NCBI GenBank assembly: GCA_007859745.1
Contig: SMLU01000002.1
Location: 674,942 to 738,941 of the forward strand
Source of the DNA: Phycisphaerae bacterium RAS1
GTDB lineage: Bacteria; Planctomycetota; Phycisphaerae; UBA1845; Fen-1342
Direction: 5' to 3'
Length of the DNA stretch: 64,000 nucleotides
Under the pieces are notes generated by a model. The model did no database searches and was not told where the DNA came from. It saw nothing but the letters and a program-made list of their open reading frames with translations. Below, one piece after another: positions 43,421 to 52,800 of this stretch (within the stretch, counting starts at the first letter, position 1; each line of letters opens with the position of its first letter). The position numbers and the translations under genes were made by a program.

Positions 43421-43681
43421 CTAACGTCCGACCGTATTCTTGATCCCCCAGTCGGCATTGTCGAGTGCCCGGGCGGCCGAACGTGAAACGTCCTCGGCGG
43501 CCTCGAAGAAATTCTGATCGCGTCCGGCGGCGTGCAAGGAGGGCGGCCGACTCCGCGGCTGCCCGCAGGCGCAGAGCGGAATCAGCAGCGCGGCGGCGAG
43601 GAAGAGGCGCGGGACGATCCCTGGCGTTCGGCGAGATCGAACGAGGGAATCGGTCGCGCGGGGTTTCCGAGGCGGTCGCAT
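43421..43681 (-). CDS. Small lipoprotein
   Basis: An 86-residue protein with a long basic start, hydrophobic core (PRLFLAAALLIPL) and lipobox LCAC near residue 39. The short mature part (about 47 residues, AAEDVSRSAARALDNADWG) has one amphipathic helix. It may be cotranscribed with the metallophosphoesterase operon downstream. Function unknown. Confidence 0.55.
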   Translation of the reverse strand: MRPPRKPRATDSLVRSRRTPGIVPRLFLAAALLIPLCACGQPRSRPPSLHAAGRDQNFFEAAEDVSRSAARALDNADWGIKNTVGR

Positions 43682-44210
43682 GGCCAGTCTATCGGCAACG
43701 GGCGAAGGGAGCGGTCAGTGGGAGATCGGGAGCGACCGGCTGCGCGATCGGGCGGTCTGCGACGGCGCACGAGTTGCGCGTGTCAATTCCCGAACTCGGA
43801 GCGGGCGTGGGGACTGCGGGCTTCCGCTCATTGCGGGCTTCCGCTGATTGTGGGCTTCCGCTGATTGCGGGCTTCCGGGGAGTGCGGGCTTCCAGACCGC
43901 CCGTGCGTTCGGGAGGGCCTTCGTACGTTTGGGTGGGACGGGCGTCTCGCCCGTCCGCGGAAACGACCGAGGGGCGAGAGAAATGGGGCGGCTCGCGCCT
44001 CGTCGCGTCTTTCGCCCCTGCCGGGGCTTCGTTTTTGAGGAGATGCAGAGGTGGCCGGCCGCGCCCCCACGGCTCGCGCCGTGGGCTTTACTCTTTCGCC
44101 GCTCCGCGGCTGGCGGAATGGGCGCGGCCGCGGGTCGAACCGACCTGGAACGGCGGCCTGGGCTGCCCCGTAGCCTCAAACGGCCGACTCGAAGCGGATG
44201 CGCCGGATGT
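43682..44210. other. Gap with a tandem repeat and a family D hairpin
   Basis: No convincing gene. The stretch holds five 17-base tandem units at 43815-43899 and a single GGGTGGGACGGGCGTCTCGC hairpin at 43930-43958. Open frames crossing it are low-complexity. Confidence 0.5.
43815..43899. repeat. Five tandem 17-bp units
   Basis: Unit TGCGGGCTTCCGCTGAT is repeated five times; the last two units diverge at their 3' ends. No spacers are present, so it is not a CRISPR array. Confidence 0.88.
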
Positions 44211-45236
44211 TTATTTGTCTGTCGGGGCGTCCTGCGCTTTGGAACTGTACGGGCCGTCACCGAGGGTGCCAAGGATGCGGTGATGGAGCCGGTTTTCGAG
44301 GTCGGCCGGGTCGTTCCAGTCGATGGTGTTGATCTGCTTGATGTCGAAATGGGCTTCGTTGAAATGCCGGCCTTTCCGGCAGGTGTGCACGACCGGGATG
44401 CCCAATCCGCGGGCGAATCCGGCCTCGAAGTAGACGCCTGCGCGGTTGCCGGTGAAATCGGCGATCACGAACGGCGCGGCGCGGATCATCCCCATGATCT
44501 TGTCCATAATAAAGTCGTTGTGCGGTTCGAGATCAACTCGTGTCGCCTTGTATCCCGCGCGCTCGACGGCCCGACGGATGGTCTCGAACACCTGTTGCAT
44601 GAATTCAGCCGGCTCGTCGTCGCCGACCGCGCCGAACGCCATCGCGACAAACACGGGATTTCGCGGCGAGCGGTTGCGGCCGGATTGAAGCTCGGCGACG
44701 CGGTTCCAGCCGGCGGGGCTCACTACGCAGTAGATGGAACTGCTCTTGATGGTAGATTCTGGCGTGAGGTGGCCAGCGTCCTTCAGTGCTCTCGCAATAA
44801 AGTCCGCCTCAACGGGTGTCAGTGCGAATAGCGGCGCGAGCCGCATGAGTGGAAACTGCACCGGCTCGCCGAGCGTGCCGGACATGCGCGCGAGACTCAG
44901 AAGCGCGCGATCAAGCCGTTCGGCGGTTTGCTTCGGAAAGTCTGCTTCGGCGGCCTCCAAAGACAAGGGTGAATACCCGGCGACATTGGGTATGTCGCTT
45001 GTGAGCGAAGTCTCGTATAGAAGCACCGGACCATATTGCAACGAACGTTCCCTGACCACCGCGGCGATGCGCGGGGCAACTGCTTCCTTCTTGGCTGTTT
45101 CGAGGACATGTTCGATGGTTGCGAAGGTTCCGCAATTGTCGCACTCAAACCGAAACAATCGGTGAGAGTCCGGAAGCGGCTTTGCCGGGCACGTCGCGCC
45201 GCATAGCGGGCATGACTTTGTGTCGGATATCGGCAC
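44211..45236 (-). CDS. Zinc-ribbon protein with TIR/deoxyribosyltransferase-like domain
   Basis: A zinc ribbon opens this 341-residue protein (CPLCGATC...CDNC, residues about 9-37). After a helical middle, a C-terminal nucleotide-binding domain (about 195-330) has the conserved run NPVFVAMAFG, FVIADFTGNRAGVYFEAGFA and GLGIPVVHTCRKG, which is the pattern of TIR-like/nucleoside 2-deoxyribosyltransferase-like domains; the Glu in YFEAG aligns with the family's catalytic Glu. Such domains occur in NAD-degrading defence effectors. Role here is inference. A second, decayed copy of the motif lies at 45894-45939. Confidence 0.7.
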   Translation of the reverse strand: MPISDTKSCPLCGATCPAKPLPDSHRLFRFECDNCGTFATIEHVLETAKKEAVAPRIAAVVRERSLQYGPVLLYETSLTSDIPNVAGYSPLSLEAAEADFPKQTAERLDRALLSLARMSGTLGEPVQFPLMRLAPLFALTPVEADFIARALKDAGHLTPESTIKSSSIYCVVSPAGWNRVAELQSGRNRSPRNPVFVAMAFGAVGDDEPAEFMQQVFETIRRAVERAGYKATRVDLEPHNDFIMDKIMGMIRAAPFVIADFTGNRAGVYFEAGFARGLGIPVVHTCRKGRHFNEAHFDIKQINTIDWNDPADLENRLHHRILGTLGDGPYSSKAQDAPTDK

Positions 45237-45473
45237 TTAACCCCCCTCCGCCCGCGCGGAATGCCCGTTCCCCACTTCGACGCTCTCAATCAGCCGCAAA
45301 TCCACAACCTCAAAGCTCTCGTCCGGCTTGTAAACGATGACGCTTCGGCCGGCGGGCGACCGCGCAATGAAATCGCGATGATGAACCTCAAGACTGCGCC
45401 CGCTTGAAAGGTGCAAGCGAAACGGCTTGAAGGGCTGGGCATGCAGCACCTCGACGATCGACTCAATGTTCAT
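45237..45473 (-). CDS. Small planctomycete-type protein (PFKPFRLHLSSGR family)
   Basis: This 78-residue protein has the conserved start AQPFKPFRLHLSSGRSLEVH and a DFIARSPAGRSVIVYKPDES core, a pattern common in short proteins of planctomycetes that have no assigned function. GAGGAG lies 8 bases before the ATG at 45473; the frame extends 24 codons upstream unnecessarily. It overlaps the preceding acidic protein by 11 bases, so the two are translated together. Confidence 0.7.
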   Translation of the reverse strand: MNIESIVEVLHAQPFKPFRLHLSSGRSLEVHHRDFIARSPAGRSVIVYKPDESFEVVDLRLIESVEVGNGHSARAEGG

Positions 45474-45711
45474 CTCGAATCTCCTCGGCTGGCGGCGATG
45501 TATCCGCCTGAACCGACGATGCCGCGGCGTCAAGCTCGCGCTCAATTTCTTCGGCCGGCACTTCCTTGATTACGCCGCTGTCCATGACGACGACGGGCTG
45601 CCCCGCGAGGCGGTGGGCCCGCAGCATGTCGCGATAGGCCAATCTGAGCGCTTCGTCGATTCGCGCGTCTTCCGATGCGATCTCATCCTGCGGATCAAAG
45701 CTGTCAGACAT
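45463..45711 (-). CDS. Small acidic protein, partner of the next gene
   Basis: An 82-residue, Asp/Glu-rich, helical protein (ARIDEALRLAYRDMLRAHRL, then VVVMDSGVIKEVPAEEIERE). The ATG at 45711 has AAGGG upstream; a second ATG lies two codons further. It overlaps the PFKPFR-type gene by 11 bases. The pair looks like a two-gene unit (a toxin-antitoxin-like size and layout), but no toxin family is recognised. Confidence 0.55.
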   Translation of the reverse strand: MSDSFDPQDEIASEDARIDEALRLAYRDMLRAHRLAGQPVVVMDSGVIKEVPAEEIERELDAAASSVQADTSPPAEEIRDEH

Positions 45712-45893
45712 GTGCACCCTTCTCCCTGATGGTTCGGCACGCGGCCACGTCGTGGATTATAGCCGGCGTTCCGGTTCCGCCAGATGCGACAATCCGCGCG
45801 GCCCGAGGCGCACCGCTGCCATAAACGCGCCAGACCGACGCCATCGGTTGATACACCGCGAAGAAATTGCGAAGGCCGCGACCGTAACGACGA

Positions 45894-45939
45894 CGCGCGG
45901 TTGCCGGTGCAATCGGCGATCACGAACGGCGCCGCGCGT
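45894..45939 (-). pseudogene. Remnant of a second TIR-like gene copy
   Basis: About 45 bases match the 44443-44488 region of the TIR-like gene with two mismatches or so; it covers the FVIADFTGNRA motif. The rest of the gene is gone. It lies directly at the 3' end of the zinc-ribbon gene at 45939-46424. Confidence 0.7.
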
Positions 45940-46424
45940 CATGTGAATGACGTGCCACATTCCGGGCAACGACCGGAAAGATTTCCTGTGAGGTTGTAGC
46001 CGCAGCTTGGGCACAGTCCGAGCATTCCCCGGCGTCGCCGGCGAAGCGCGCCGAACCCCGCGCGAATCGGAACAATCCACGCCGCGGCAGCCACTGGCCA
46101 GAGGTTCACTCCGATGCACCAGCCATTGAGAGGGTCGACATGATACAGCCTGACGACGTGGACGCTGTTCTGCCACCGCCCGTAGTAGACGAGGAGCGGA
46201 ACGCCAAGACTGGATTGTTCATACGGCTCGTCCCCCTTCGCAAGTTCGTTCAGCTCCAGCCGGAAGAGACCGCCTGTCAAGCCCACGGTTGGCTCCGGCT
46301 CATTCATGCTGCCGAACACACCGAGTGGTTTCAGACAGCTTAGCGCATTTGCCGCCGTCAACAGAGACGCAAGGACCGCCAGAATTGGAGTTGCGATCGA
46401 GCGGCGCCACTTCTGCGTACTCAT
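45939..46424 (-). CDS. Exported protein with C-terminal zinc ribbon
   Basis: A 161-residue protein with a hydrophobic start (ATPILAVLASLLTAANALS) that is a signal anchor, a beta-rich middle, a second hydrophobic segment (WCIGVNLWPVAAAAWIVPI) and the C-terminal zinc ribbon CPSCGYNLTGNLSGRCPECG. The ribbon matches the planctomycete pattern of the protein at 20932-21597, so both may belong to a membrane protein superfamily of unknown role. Confidence 0.65.
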   Translation of the reverse strand: MSTQKWRRSIATPILAVLASLLTAANALSCLKPLGVFGSMNEPEPTVGLTGGLFRLELNELAKGDEPYEQSSLGVPLLVYYGRWQNSVHVVRLYHVDPLNGWCIGVNLWPVAAAAWIVPIRAGFGALRRRRRGMLGLCPSCGYNLTGNLSGRCPECGTSFT

Positions 46425-46440
46425 CGGAGCCCCAGCCCGT

Positions 46441-47640
46441 TCACGAGACTATGGTCAGCGACACGCCCTTCCTCGGCAACGGGTCCGGCGGCTTCACGTC
46501 CACGTGCGCGTTGCTCAGCACCGCCTCGCCGCGCTCCACGCGCCGCGCCAATTCGCGGCATTCGTGCAGCAGCGCCTCGAGCATCTGCGGCTCGGGCACG
46601 GTCTGCTTCTGCTCCCCCTGCACGTAGATGATCCCCTTCCCGCGCCCCGCGAAAATCGCCACGTCCGCCCCTTCGCATTCGCCGGGGCCGTTTACCACGC
46701 AGCCCATCACCGCCAGCTTGATCGGCGGGAGCATTTCTTCGGACAGCTTCCGCCGCACGTCGGTCACGAGCTTGAAAAGATCGACCTCGATCCGCCCGCA
46801 GCTCGGGCAGGCAATCAGCTCCGGCTCCGTCCGGCTGCGCAAGCCGAGGCAGCAGAGCAGCTCTTTGCCATCGTCGACTTCGTGGACCGGGTCGGCGGCG
46901 TAACTGATGCGGATCGTGTCGCCGATGCCGTTTGCGAGCAGCGTGCCCAGGGCCGCGACGGAGCGGATGCGCCCCGTCTCCGGCGGGCCGGCGTGCGTGA
47001 CGCCCAGATGCAGCGGATAGTCGTAACGCTCGCTGATCGCGGTGTAGGCGTCGATGACGATGGTCGGGTCGATGCTCTTGGCAGAAATGACCACGTCGCG
47101 AAAATCAGCCTCGTCAAAGATGCGCAGATACTCTTCGAGCTTTTCGAGCATGATGCGAATGAGGTTGCTGCGGTAGCTCTGGGCCAGCGTCGCCTTCTCG
47201 TGCGCCCGCTGCTCCTTGTCGCGCCGCTCGACGATGCCGCCTTCGTTCACGCCGACGCGAATCGGCACGCCGCGCTCCTTGCAGGCGGCGATGACGCGCA
47301 GCACTTTCGAGCGGTCCTGCAGGTTGCCGGGGTTGAGGCGGATTTTGTGCACGCCGGCCTCGATCGCCTCGAGCGCCCGCTCGAAGTGGAAGTGCACATC
47401 GGCGACGATCGGCACCGGCGAGGCGGCCAGAATTTCGGGCAATGCCTCGGTGTCGCGCTTGTCGGGCACGGCGACGCGGACGAGGTCGGCCCCGGCCCGC
47501 GCGAGCTTCTGCACCTCGGCGATGCACTTGTCGATCTCGTAGGTGTAGCCGCTGGTCATGGATTGCAAGGCGACCGGGGCGTCGCCGCCCAGCGGCACAC
47601 CGCCGACGTTGACTTGGCGGGTTTTTCTTCTCGTGTTCAT
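46441..47640 (-). CDS. ispG: 4-hydroxy-3-methylbut-2-enyl-diphosphate synthase
   Basis: This 399-residue [4Fe-4S] enzyme makes HMBPP in the MEP isoprenoid pathway. VNVGGVPLGGDAPVALQSMT opens the TIM-barrel domain; the cluster ligands are in ACPSCGR and MGCVVNGPGE, and the third lies in the same C-terminal domain. The length is normal for the two-domain bacterial form. I chose the ATG at 47640; the frame continues 31 codons further without signal. The presence of ispG shows that this organism uses the MEP pathway. Confidence 0.95.
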   Translation of the reverse strand: MNTRRKTRQVNVGGVPLGGDAPVALQSMTSGYTYEIDKCIAEVQKLARAGADLVRVAVPDKRDTEALPEILAASPVPIVADVHFHFERALEAIEAGVHKIRLNPGNLQDRSKVLRVIAACKERGVPIRVGVNEGGIVERRDKEQRAHEKATLAQSYRSNLIRIMLEKLEEYLRIFDEADFRDVVISAKSIDPTIVIDAYTAISERYDYPLHLGVTHAGPPETGRIRSVAALGTLLANGIGDTIRISYAADPVHEVDDGKELLCCLGLRSRTEPELIACPSCGRIEVDLFKLVTDVRRKLSEEMLPPIKLAVMGCVVNGPGECEGADVAIFAGRGKGIIYVQGEQKQTVPEPQMLEALLHECRELARRVERGEAVLSNAHVDVKPPDPLPRKGVSLTIVS

Positions 47641-47731
47641 AGACCGGTCAATTGTAGTGGGAAGGGACGGCGCGACCCAATCGGGCCAATCCGGCCGAAC
47701 GGACGCGCGCCGGACACCAACGGCCGTGGTC

Positions 47732-47751
47732 ATAGCTATTGTGATAGCTAT
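47732..47751. promoter_or_regulatory. Candidate operator of the MazEF pair
   Basis: Two palindromic ATAGCTAT boxes at 47732-47739 and 47744-47751, twelve bases centre to centre, in an AT-rich island 28 bases before the antitoxin start. This spacing suits a ribbon-helix-helix dimer pair binding cooperatively, and autoregulation is usual for such pairs. The TATAGT within the second box could be a -10 element. Operator role is inferred. Confidence 0.55.
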
Positions 47752-47779
47752 AGTTTACATTATGTTGCGGAGGAACGGC

Positions 47780-48010
47780 ATGCGCGTGATTCAGATGACG
47801 CTCGACGAGCAGTTGGTTTCCGACGTCGACCGGGCTGTGCGCCGGCTCCGGACTACGCGGTCGGCATTTGCCCGCGAGGCGCTCCGGGCGGCGCTACGGC
47901 GCCTGCAGGACCAGGTGCGGGAGCAGCGGCAGCGCGAGGGCTACCGGAAGAAACCCCCGCGTCGCGGCGAATTCAACGGTTGGGCGGGCGAACAGGTCTG
48001 GCCGAAATGA
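47780..48010 (+). CDS. Antitoxin, ribbon-helix-helix type (MazE-like)
   Basis: This 76-residue protein starts with a ribbon-helix-helix DNA-binding fold: MRVIQMTLDEQLVSDVDRAV then TTRSAFAREALRAALR. A basic tail (GYRKKPPRRGEF) would contact the toxin. GGAGG lies 6 bases before the ATG at 47780. It overlaps the MazF gene by 4 bases (ATGA). Confidence 0.82.
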   Translation: MRVIQMTLDEQLVSDVDRAVRRLRTTRSAFAREALRAALRRLQDQVREQRQREGYRKKPPRRGEFNGWAGEQVWPK

Positions 48011-48348
48011 GCGCCCCCATTCGCCGGCCGCTCCGCCGCGGCGAAATTCGCTGGTACCGGTTCGAGCGCCCGGACAAGCAGCGCCCCATTCTGATTCTGA
48101 CGCGCGACTCGGCGCTGGAGTTTCTGGGCGAGGCGACGGTGGCGCCGATTACGAGCACGATCCGCGACATCCCGACCGAAGTCGTGCTTTCGCCCGCCGA
48201 TGGTGTTCCGCGCGAGTGTGCCGTCAACCTCGATCACGTTCAGACGGTGTCGATCGGCCGGATCGGCAAACTGGTGACGACGCTCGGCCCGCGGCGGATG
48301 ATGGAGGTGCGCGACGCGCTGCTGTTTGCACTCGAAATGCGCGCGTAA
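48007..48348 (+). CDS. mazF: MazF-type toxin
   Basis: This 113-residue protein belongs to the PemK/MazF family of sequence-specific RNases. It has RRGEIRWYRF at the start, RPILILTRDSA, ATVAPITSTIRDIPTEV and VNLDHVQTV (the usual conserved blocks). It would cleave mRNA when the antitoxin is degraded. It overlaps the antitoxin gene by 4 bases, giving a two-gene operon. Confidence 0.9.
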   Translation: MSAPIRRPLRRGEIRWYRFERPDKQRPILILTRDSALEFLGEATVAPITSTIRDIPTEVVLSPADGVPRECAVNLDHVQTVSIGRIGKLVTTLGPRRMMEVRDALLFALEMRA

Positions 48349-48584
48349 ACAGGTGTGCTGCAGCAGGAAGTGCATCACGCTCTCGCCGTCGCGCGCGGAG
48401 CATCGGCGTCCCGCCGGTGCGCACCGGCGAAACGCCGATGGTCCCCGGATTGAACCACCGATCTCAGAACGTGCGCCACCGGCAAACCCACACCCACGCG
48501 CCGCGCGCGCTCGGCTTCGCGTCGCGTTCAGAATTGCTGTTCGCGGCGGCCGTCGCCCGCACCTCGCGCCTCTGGAATTCCGCC

Positions 48585-48590
48585 TATAAT
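48585..48590 (+). promoter_or_regulatory. -10 box close to the thiolase start
   Basis: A perfect TATAAT ends only 8 bases before the ATG of the thiolase gene, so the transcript would have almost no leader; no Shine-Dalgarno sequence is visible. A -35 box at the normal distance is not evident. Confidence 0.4.
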
Positions 48591-48598
48591 CCCCCGCG

Positions 48599-49804
48599 AT
48601 GACCACCCGAAGGGCCGCCATTCTCGCCGCCGTGCGTACGCCTATCGGCCGTTACGGCGGTGCGCTCGCTCCGGTTCGCCCGGACGATCTCGCCGCGCTG
48701 GTGATCAAGACCGCCGTCGAGCGGGCGGGCGTCGATCCGGCGATCGTCGACGACGTCTATCTCGGCGCCGCCAACCAGGCCGGCGAGGACAATCGGAATG
48801 TCGCCCGAATGGCCGTGCTGCTCGCCGGCCTGCCCAGCGGCGTGCCGGGCTGCACGGTCAATCGGCTGTGCGCCTCGGGACTGGAAGCCGTGAACATCGC
48901 CGCCCGCATGATCGAAGCCGGCTGCGGCGACTGTTTTCTCGCGGGCGGCGTTGAAAGCATGACGCGCGCGCCGCTGGTAATGGCGAAGGCGGCCGAGGCG
49001 TGGTCGCGAGCGGCGGAAGTCCATGACACGACGATCGGCTGGCGCTTCACCAACCCGCGGCTGGCGAAAATGCATCACCCATTCAGCATGGGCGAAACGG
49101 CCGAGATCGTCGCCGAGAAATGGAAAATCAGCCGCGAGGACCAGGACCGCTTCGCGCTCGAGAGCCAGCGGCGCTGGAAGGCGGCCCAGGACGCCGGCCG
49201 CTTCGAGGCGGAGATCGTGCCGGTGCCGATTCCCCAGCGCAAGGGCGACCCCCTTCTGGTGAAAGTCGACGAACACCCGCGCCCGGAGACCACGCTCGAC
49301 ACGCTGGCCAAGCTCAAGCCGGCGTTCCGCGAGGGCGGGACGGTGACCGCGGGAAATTCGAGCGGCGTCAACGACGGCGCGGCGGCGCTGCTGCTGATGG
49401 AGCTCGACCGCGCAACAAGACTCGGACTGAAGCCGCTGGCGGTCGTCGGCCCGTCGGCGACGGCCGGCGTTGATCCGGCCTGCATGGGCGTGGGGCCGGC
49501 GCCGGCGACTCGAAAAGTGTGTGAGCGAGCCGGATTGAAGATCGGCGAGTTCGACATCATCGAGCTGAATGAGGCCTTTGCCGCCCAGTCGCTGGCGTGC
49601 ATTCGTGAGCTGGCGCTTGATCCTGCGCGCGTGAATCCGAACGGCGGCGCGATCGCACTCGGGCATCCGCTGGGGATGAGCGGCGCCAGGCTGGTGACCA
49701 CTATCGTGCACGAAATGCAGCGCAATCCCGCCGTCCGTCGCGGACTTGCGACGCTCTGTGTCGGCGTGGGCCAGGGCGTGGCGACCGTAATCAGCCGACC
49801 GTAG
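48599..49804 (+). CDS. Thiolase (acetyl-CoA acyltransferase)
   Basis: A 401-residue thiolase that condenses or cleaves acyl-CoA. The nucleophilic Cys is in [10 protein letters not shown] (Cys91); [28 protein letters not shown] (catalytic His) and CVGVGQG with the second Cys are in place. Degradative (PcaF/FadA) versus biosynthetic (PhaA) use cannot be told from motifs alone. The stop codon TAG lies in the head of the family A repeat at 49801. Confidence 0.93.
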   Translation: MTTRRAAILAAVRTPIGRYGGALAPVRPDDLAALVIKTAVERAGVDPAIVDDVYLGAANQAGEDNRNVARMAVLLAGLPSGVPGCTVNRLCASGLEAVNIAARMIEAGCGDCFLAGGVESMTRAPLVMAKAAEAWSRAAEVHDTTIGWRFTNPRLAKMHHPFSMGETAEIVAEKWKISREDQDRFALESQRRWKAAQDAGRFEAEIVPVPIPQRKGDPLLVKVDEHPRPETTLDTLAKLKPAFREGGTVTAGNSSGVNDGAAALLLMELDRATRLGLKPLAVVGPSATAGVDPACMGVGPAPATRKVCERAGLKIGEFDIIELNEAFAAQSLACIRELALDPARVNPNGGAIALGHPLGMSGARLVTTIVHEMQRNPAVRRGLATLCVGVGQGVATVISRP

Positions 49805-49874
49805 CGTCGGCCCGCTGCGGCCGACGGCGCGGCAACAGCGGCAAACACCGTCGGACTCGGAGGTCCGACGCTAC
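49801..49874. repeat. BIME-like inverted pair, family A, ending two genes
   Basis: GTAGCGTCGGCCCGCTGCGG at 49801 faces an inverse ending GTCCGACGCTAC at 49874. The two flanking convergent genes both stop inside it: the thiolase TAG at 49802-49804 and the AsmA-like TAG at 49871-49873. Confidence 0.93.
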
Positions 49875-52800
49875 TTGCGGTCTTTCGAGTCTTTCTGCAA
49901 ATCGCCCAGCACGTCTTCGATCAGCGATTCCGCTCCCTTCTCAAGCACGCCCTGCATGAGCTTTTTCACATCCACGCGCCCGAAGTCGAATTTCGGCTTG
50001 GTCCGCGTGCCGACCAGCGGCAACTCGACGCGCGTGCCCTTGAGCTTCTCGACGTAGCCCGACAAATCGCCCTTGACGCCCAGTTTTTTCAAGAGTCCCA
50101 CGCCGGCCGGCAGCGACACAACCAGGTCCAGCGTCTCATCCAGCCCCACTGAGCCGGAGAATCGCAGATCGAAGTCCTTCGAGAATCGCAGCGTCAGGTC
50201 CTTATACGCCAACCGCCCGCGTTCGAGTGTCAGATCGCAGCCGCTCACCTCGACGCCGTACTGTTCCTGCTTCGGCATTCCGCCGTACTCGAGCAGTTCG
50301 GAAAGCAGCCCGTCGGGCGCGATCGACATTTTCGCCAGCACGAGCCGGCCGCGCCCGGAGGTCTTGGTCTTGAAGGATCTTCCCAGCGGCACGGTCACGT
50401 CGCGCGTGTCGAGCGAGAGCCTGCCTTCCACGCGGGAAAGCGCCAGAAAAATCGGATTGATGAAGCTCAGCACCGAGCGGCACAGGTCGTTGGTGACCGG
50501 CACGTTCTCGATGAGTTTCGTCGCTCCCGGCAGCCGCAGCGTCGGATCCGTTTCGCCCAGATCGATCGACCCGCCCAGCCGCACTTTTCCTCCGGCCGCG
50601 GCGACCTCCGTTTTCGGCACGGTGATCTGACCGCTCTTGAGCGCCGGCGCGAGCTTGGCGTTTCCGAGCGCGACGCCGAACAGGTCGACTCCGTCCCAGC
50701 CGAGCTCCAGTCCGCCGGTCGCGCCGCGGATCGGCGGCTTGGCCTTGGCGTTGTTCAGCGGGCCATCCAGCTTGATCGCGCTGGATGTCTTGCCTTTGAA
50801 CGCCACGTGGCCCTTCGACGACGGCGCCAACTGATGCAGCACGGTCGTGATGCGCGCCCAGTCGGCGTCATACTTGCCCTTGATCGCGGCGACCTGCGTC
50901 GCCTTCGTCTTGTCGATCGTTCCGTTCAGCTCGACCGTGAGCGGCGACGAAACGAGCTTGGACTGCTTGATCGTCAGCCGGTCGGCCTTCGCATCCAGTC
51001 CGGCGTCCAGGTCAAACTGCACACGCTTATCCGTGAAGCGCTGCTCGCCTGCGCCCGCCTGAAAACTGTCGATGCCGCCCGAGCTTTTCAACGTGACGTT
51101 GCCGTCCACCGTCGACGCGTTGGCCGCAATTGTGAGTTTTCCGCCAAGCTGCGGCGGCTCCGTCTCGCCGGCGACGCGCGCCGCGACTGCGCTCAGTCGC
51201 GCCAGGTCGGCCGATCCTTCGAGCTTCAGATCGAGCGCAAGGTTCTTCGACAGCCCGCAGCGCACCTGCGTGGCGCTCAGCGTCGCCGGGGCGCTGTCGA
51301 GTTTCACCTCGGCCGCGTCAAAGCTGCTGAAATCCGGCGAAAATGACGCTTTGCTCCAGGCCAGCTTGCTGTCGCGCTCCGCGACCGGCTGCCCATCGAT
51401 CGTCAGGTCCTTTGAAGCGAGCGTGCCGCCGGTGGTAATCCGGTCGGCAGAACTCCCGCGCGAAGCTTTTGTCTGAATCGATACAAAACCGCCGTAGCGC
51501 GACAGTTCCTTCCAACCCAGCGCCGCGGCCTGCCGCGCAATGAAATCCAGCTCCGCCTTGGAGACGTTGATCTCCGCGTCGAAACCGCCGCCGCGGACGT
51601 CATAGAAACCAGCCGCCTGCGCCAGCAGCTCGCCGCCGACGCCGAGCTTCGTCGCCTTCGACGCGACGCGCGACAACCGACCGCCGTCGAGCAGCAGTTC
51701 GCCCTCCTGCTTCAGAGACGCCTTGCCGATGTCGAGTTTCTTGTCGTCATGCGTGTAGCGCAGATTCGTCGCATCGACGTTTGCATTGACGCCAAACGCC
51801 GTTTCGCTCTGCCGCACAATGCGGGCGCTGCCGGCGACGACGCCTGCCAGCTCGAGCGCCGACACGTCAAAGAGACGGCCCAACTCGGCCTTCAGCTTGA
51901 GCAGATCGGCGCGGAACTCGGCCGTCAGGTCGGCCGGGACGCCGCGCGCGGTTGCATCGGCAAAGCTCGACTTGAAAGAGGCGCTGCGAATGTCCAGACC
52001 GCGACCATCAACGAAAACCGCGTCCGCGGCGAGGGTCACGGGCGAGAGCGCGACGCTCTTCCCGTCCGTGGCCGCGGAAACATCCTTCAAGTCAGCCGCG
52101 ACGTTCAGCGCCGGCGACACGCCGCCGTGAACGACGAGCTTGCTGATCGTCATCGACCCGGCCGCAAGCTTGCGGTCGGCCGGCAAATCGAGCATCCCCG
52201 GCAGAGCGCGGTCGAGCGCCGCCAGGTCGAGCTGCGCGGTCGCGCCAAGATCAAAGTCCGGCAACACGAGCTTGCTGCCGGTGAGAATGGCCGTGGTCAG
52301 ATCAGCCGCGTCGGGCAGCGCTGCGCCGCCCGCGAGCTTGCAGCGAATCCTGGCCGCGGCCGTCCCCGCCTGGCCGACGAGATTCAAATCGGCCTCCGCG
52401 ACGCCGCCGGCCAGCCGGCCGTTACCGCTCATCTCCAGGTCAATCGGCGCGACCGCCTGGCCGGCGCCGGCCGACAAGCCGACGGCCTTGATCGCGAAGC
52501 GCCCCTTCACATCACCCGGCGTCCCGCCCGCATCCACGTCAACCGTCACGCGCCCGGAGAGCCCCGACCCCGGAAGAATCGCCGCGAGCCGCTGCAAATC
52601 GACAGGCTGATCCGTCCGCACCAGCACACGGCCGCCGGCGCCCTCCACGTCGAACCGGCCGCCGCGAACGAGGTTCTTGAGTTCGGCTTCGACCGCCAGA
52701 GGCGTCCGACCATCAATCTGTCCGGTCAGCTTTGCCGCCATGTCGGCCAAAGTGTTGGCGGTCACGTCGAGTGCGATGCCGTTGACCTCGACCGCGTCGC

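Noticed and set aside
43815-43899. Short CRISPR array
   Set aside because: The units are contiguous with no spacers, are only 17 bases long, and no cas genes are nearby.
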